A DNA stretch of 64,000 bases, taken from Salinimonas lutimaris. Lineage in GTDB: Bacteria; Pseudomonadota; Gammaproteobacteria; Enterobacterales; Alteromonadaceae. The notes under the pieces were generated by a model, which was not told the origin of the DNA, did not search any database, and saw only the letters and a list, made by a program, of their open reading frames with translations. Of this stretch, positions 61,511-64,000 are shown piece by piece (position 1 is the stretch's first letter; the number at the start of each line of letters is the position of its first letter). Location of the stretch: contig NZ_CP036536.1 in NCBI RefSeq assembly GCF_005222225.1, positions 3,248,001 through 3,312,000 of the forward strand, given 5' to 3'. Made by a program: the position numbers and the translations under genes.

Positions 61511-63487
61511 TTACATAATCACAGTGTTCAGAGTTTCAGCACTTATAACTTTAGCCTCTATCCGCCGATTTACACTATATGCATCCTCATTATTACCGGG
61601 CCGCAGCGGGCGCTGCTCGCCGTGGCTCACGGCAATGACTCTGGCAGCATCAATGCCATTTTCCCGGGTCAGCCAGTTTGCCAGTGAGTCTGCACGCTGC
61701 TGACCCAGTTTGAGATTATAGGCAGCCGGACCATCAGCGCTGGTGTGACCTTCAATAATGACAGCCCTGGTCGGGTCATCGTTAAGCATAGCTACCAGGG
61801 CGGGTAACTGAGCAATGTTGCCCGGCACAAATGAGGCGGTATCTTTCGCAAACCGGATATCCAGCGTAAATTGCTTTTCTACCTCAATATTGTCTAGCTG
61901 CGACAGCGTCTCTGCGGGTGTCCCTGCCTGTGCTTGCGGTATCACCGCAGCAGGCTTGTTTACGGCACAGCCATCCATATCAACACGGGTATCCGGGGCA
62001 GTTTCAGGGCAGTCATCCCACACATTGGTGACCCCATCACCATCATCATCCTGAGTAAGGATATTACCGGTTATAGTAAGGTGGCCGGGATTTAACGCCG
62101 GGCAAATATAACGGGGATCGTAGTTGACCGGACGCTCTGCAAGCTGCATCGGATCTGGCCAGGATTCACGCACCATATCGAGTTGTTGTAATAAGGTTCC
62201 TTTTGACCCAAGCAGCCGGATCACCGCTTTAAACTGTGTGTATCGAGCCTGCGTGTATGCCCGGCTCGATTCATAAGCCTCATTTTCCGAGTCCAGAAGA
62301 TCAAGTAGTGTGCGCTGGCCCAGCTTAAACTGCCCCATATAAGCGGTACGAACTCGCGCTGAAGACAAACGGTGTTCATTCAGTGAGGGGATCTGGCTAT
62401 CCAGATTAACAATGTCGTTATGCGCTATCTGAATGGTCTGGCGCATATCGCGACAGGCTTTATCCCGCAGATCTTTGGCTTGCTCTACCCGCAACACCGC
62501 CGCCGATACCTGACGCTTATCGCGGCCGCCGTTATACAGGTTATATTGCAGGTTGATACCGGCGCGGGCCTCTGTAATAGAGTTATTTAAACCGGCTTCA
62601 TCACGACTTTGCGTGCCGTAACTGGCATTGAAAGTAATTCTGGGTTTATATCTGGATTTTGCGCTTTCAATTTCATAGCGGCTGGCATCAATATTGTAGA
62701 TTGCCGCCAGCAGATCCGGGTTGGTGGTGTACGCACGGGTTAAGGTATCGGTAATGCCGATATCAACATGGTCTGCCACTGCAGGCTGATACGGCTGAAG
62801 CGGCCGGTCTGCCACGATGCCGGTAATCCGTAAAAAGCGGGCAGATACATCATGCAGGTTGGACTGTTCAGTAATGACATTTGATTCAGCCAGCGAAAGC
62901 CGGCCATTGATTTGCTCTAAATCAGCCCGACGGGCCACCCCCGCTGATGCACTTTTTTCTACCTGTTTGTAAACACTGATATGAGTTTTCAGGTTTTCTT
63001 CAGCAATATCCAGTAGTTCTCTGAACTGAAGAACATCAAGATACGCAATGACCGCATCCTGTACCGATATATTTAACTGTGACTGAAATTCATAAAAACG
63101 GACAACCTGCCCCTGTTTAAGGCTGTGAATATTACTGGATGTAAAAGCGCCGTCATACAATAACTGGGATAAGGCAATGTTCACTTCATGTGCCGGATAA
63201 TCCTGGTCCTGCCCATAGTTACGGTCTACAAACGCGGAAGATGCGTTTACATCGACAGTTGGCCGCCACGCCCCCTGACCTATTTTGACATCCAGACCAG
63301 CTTGTTCAAATGCATTAAATGTTGCTCTGACTTCGGGGTTATTATCGATAGTCTGTTGCACTATGAAAGGCAGTGATAATACCTCAGGCTGATTTTGCTG
63401 TGCTGACATCGTCTGCTGAGCGAGCACGCTCAGTGGCCAACAACACGCAACTATCAGGCCCAGAAACAGGCCAATTCCACATTGCAT
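61511..63487 (-). CDS. lapE: TolC-like outer-membrane protein with TSP3 and OmpA domain (LapE-like)
   Basis: Encodes 658 residues from the ATG at 63487, with AGGA seven bases upstream; the frame is open to 63526. A signal peptide ends at SVLAQQ. Residues 35-450 form a TolC fold (LPFIVQQTIDNNPEVRATFN, then ARAGINLQYNLYNGGRD). A calcium-type thrombospondin repeat follows (DDDGDGVTNVWDDCP), then an OmpA domain (VIIEGHTSADGPAAYNLKLG, RRIEAKV) that would bind peptidoglycan. The fusion is longer than plain TolC. It is the first gene of the lap operon. Confidence 0.92.
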   Translation of the reverse strand: MQCGIGLFLGLIVACCWPLSVLAQQTMSAQQNQPEVLSLPFIVQQTIDNNPEVRATFNAFEQAGLDVKIGQGAWRPTVDVNASSAFVDRNYGQDQDYPAHEVNIALSQLLYDGAFTSSNIHSLKQGQVVRFYEFQSQLNISVQDAVIAYLDVLQFRELLDIAEENLKTHISVYKQVEKSASAGVARRADLEQINGRLSLAESNVITEQSNLHDVSARFLRITGIVADRPLQPYQPAVADHVDIGITDTLTRAYTTNPDLLAAIYNIDASRYEIESAKSRYKPRITFNASYGTQSRDEAGLNNSITEARAGINLQYNLYNGGRDKRQVSAAVLRVEQAKDLRDKACRDMRQTIQIAHNDIVNLDSQIPSLNEHRLSSARVRTAYMGQFKLGQRTLLDLLDSENEAYESSRAYTQARYTQFKAVIRLLGSKGTLLQQLDMVRESWPDPMQLAERPVNYDPRYICPALNPGHLTITGNILTQDDDGDGVTNVWDDCPETAPDTRVDMDGCAVNKPAAVIPQAQAGTPAETLSQLDNIEVEKQFTLDIRFAKDTASFVPGNIAQLPALVAMLNDDPTRAVIIEGHTSADGPAAYNLKLGQQRADSLANWLTRENGIDAARVIAVSHGEQRPLRPGNNEDAYSVNRRIEAKVISAETLNTVIM

Positions 63488-63698
63488 AAATTTTCCTAAA
63501 TCATGTAATAACGCCATCTCTGACAAATCAGGAGATCTTTGTAAACGTAGACAATGGGGAGGGGTTGCGCAAACCGCCGGACTTAGCCTTTAGCCTAAAA
63601 TCAGCATTTTTTTCCAGCGCCCTGTACTCAGGTCCAATAACAGCCTTCATCCGATGTACTAAGGTTAAATCAATTCGTTACACACTGAGTAGACAGCA

Positions 63699-64000
63699 AT
63701 GGCAGCCCAAAACTACGAACTGATTGAATTAAGAGGAAAATTGGTACTGCAAGGCGACGATGGCAGTTATTTAGAGCTGACCGAAGAAAGCCTGGCCGCC
63801 AATAACATTACGCTATCAATGGAGGGAGGGCAGCCGGTCCTTCTGGTGGACGGGCAGCCTGTGCCAGTACCCGCCGACCTGGCTGAACAAATCAGCAACA
63901 TTCCTTTTAATCCTGCCGGGTTTGACAGTGAAAACAGCGTGTTCGACGATTCCTTAGAAGCACTGGCGCAGTCACTGGAAAATGCCGATATGGCACCGAC
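63699..64000 (+). CDS. Probable type I-secreted adhesin, N terminus (partial)
   Basis: The ATG at 63699 follows an in-frame stop (TAG at 63690-63692) and the frame stays open for 100 codons to the end of the window. The protein is acidic, with no signal peptide (start MAAQNYELIELRGKLVLQG, later VFDDSLEALAQSL). The divergent position next to a full LapG-LapD-secretion operon suggests it is the LapA-like surface adhesin. The first 100 residues do not look like the standard LapA retention module. The call is mostly from context. Confidence 0.72.
   Translation, partial: MAAQNYELIELRGKLVLQGDDGSYLELTEESLAANNITLSMEGGQPVLLVDGQPVPVPADLAEQISNIPFNPAGFDSENSVFDDSLEALAQSLENADMAP

Noticed and set aside
63655..63675. 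CTAAGGTTAAAT upstream of the adhesin gene, resembling half of the PmrA box
   Set aside because: Only a single imperfect hexamer, with no second copy at the right distance.

Overview
The window looks like a chromosomal segment of a marine gammaproteobacterium of the Alteromonadales, probably Alteromonadaceae. This rests on gene content: the leu operon, a SrmB/RdgB/HemW/YggN block, a YbiT-type ABC-F protein, a TonB receptor with SapC and two tryptophan-halogenase-like proteins, DUF3718, and a Lap-type adhesin locus. No transposase, integrase, phage gene, rRNA or CRISPR array was seen. The genus is not determined.

Layout. 1-3648: end of leuA, then leuB, leuC, leuD and a terminator. 3732-6968: an HD-GYP protein facing a gspB/gspA (exeB/exeA) pair; the HD-GYP protein and GspB share the same N-terminal domain. 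7107-11244: cca, srmB, rdgB, hemW. 11241-15927: a YggN-like protein, two DUF1566 proteins, and a PAS protein with a receiver-CheC protein. 16107-18497: DUF3718, a LytTR regulator and lrgA/lrgB. 18878-24528: small secreted or lipoprotein genes, an MbnP-like lipoprotein, a CAU tRNA read here as tRNA-Ile2, an SGNH hydrolase and a PA2778/PA2779-type pair. 24818-30842: ybiT, a glutaredoxin-MauE fusion, and the copper genes copB, copA and a CopL-like protein. 31151-40858: a zinc-ribbon protein, then two tryptophan-halogenase-like genes, a cupin-8 protein, sapC, a large TonB-dependent receptor and a divergent ROK regulator, with a perfect inverted repeat between receptor and regulator.

40867-52290 is the most striking part. 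Three consecutive transcription units each start with the same promoter architecture: two YTTAAG hexamers separated by five bases, which is the form of the PmrA/BasR box, followed after exactly 10 bases by a -10-like hexamer. The first unit encodes an OmpR-type regulator, its histidine kinase, a cupredoxin, a degenerate FTR1-like membrane protein and a predicted outer-membrane barrel. The second encodes a polyprenyl-phosphate-type GT2, a TVP38/DedA-like protein and an ArnT-like GT39. The third encodes a thermostable-hemolysin-family protein, an adenylating ligase, a heme-oxygenase-like protein with a diiron ligand pattern, an SDR and a periplasmic TPR protein. I infer one envelope-response regulon that joins metal handling, lipid-linked glycosylation and an undescribed small-molecule or lipid pathway.

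52450-64000: an exported catalase-peroxidase (KatG), then a complete Lap-like system on the minus strand (TolC-OmpA outer-membrane protein, ABC transporter, HlyD adaptor, LuxR regulator, LapD, LapG) and the first 100 codons of a divergent protein that is probably the adhesin. LapD with LapG would couple c-di-GMP to adhesin retention; the HD-GYP protein at 3732 is a second c-di-GMP-related gene.
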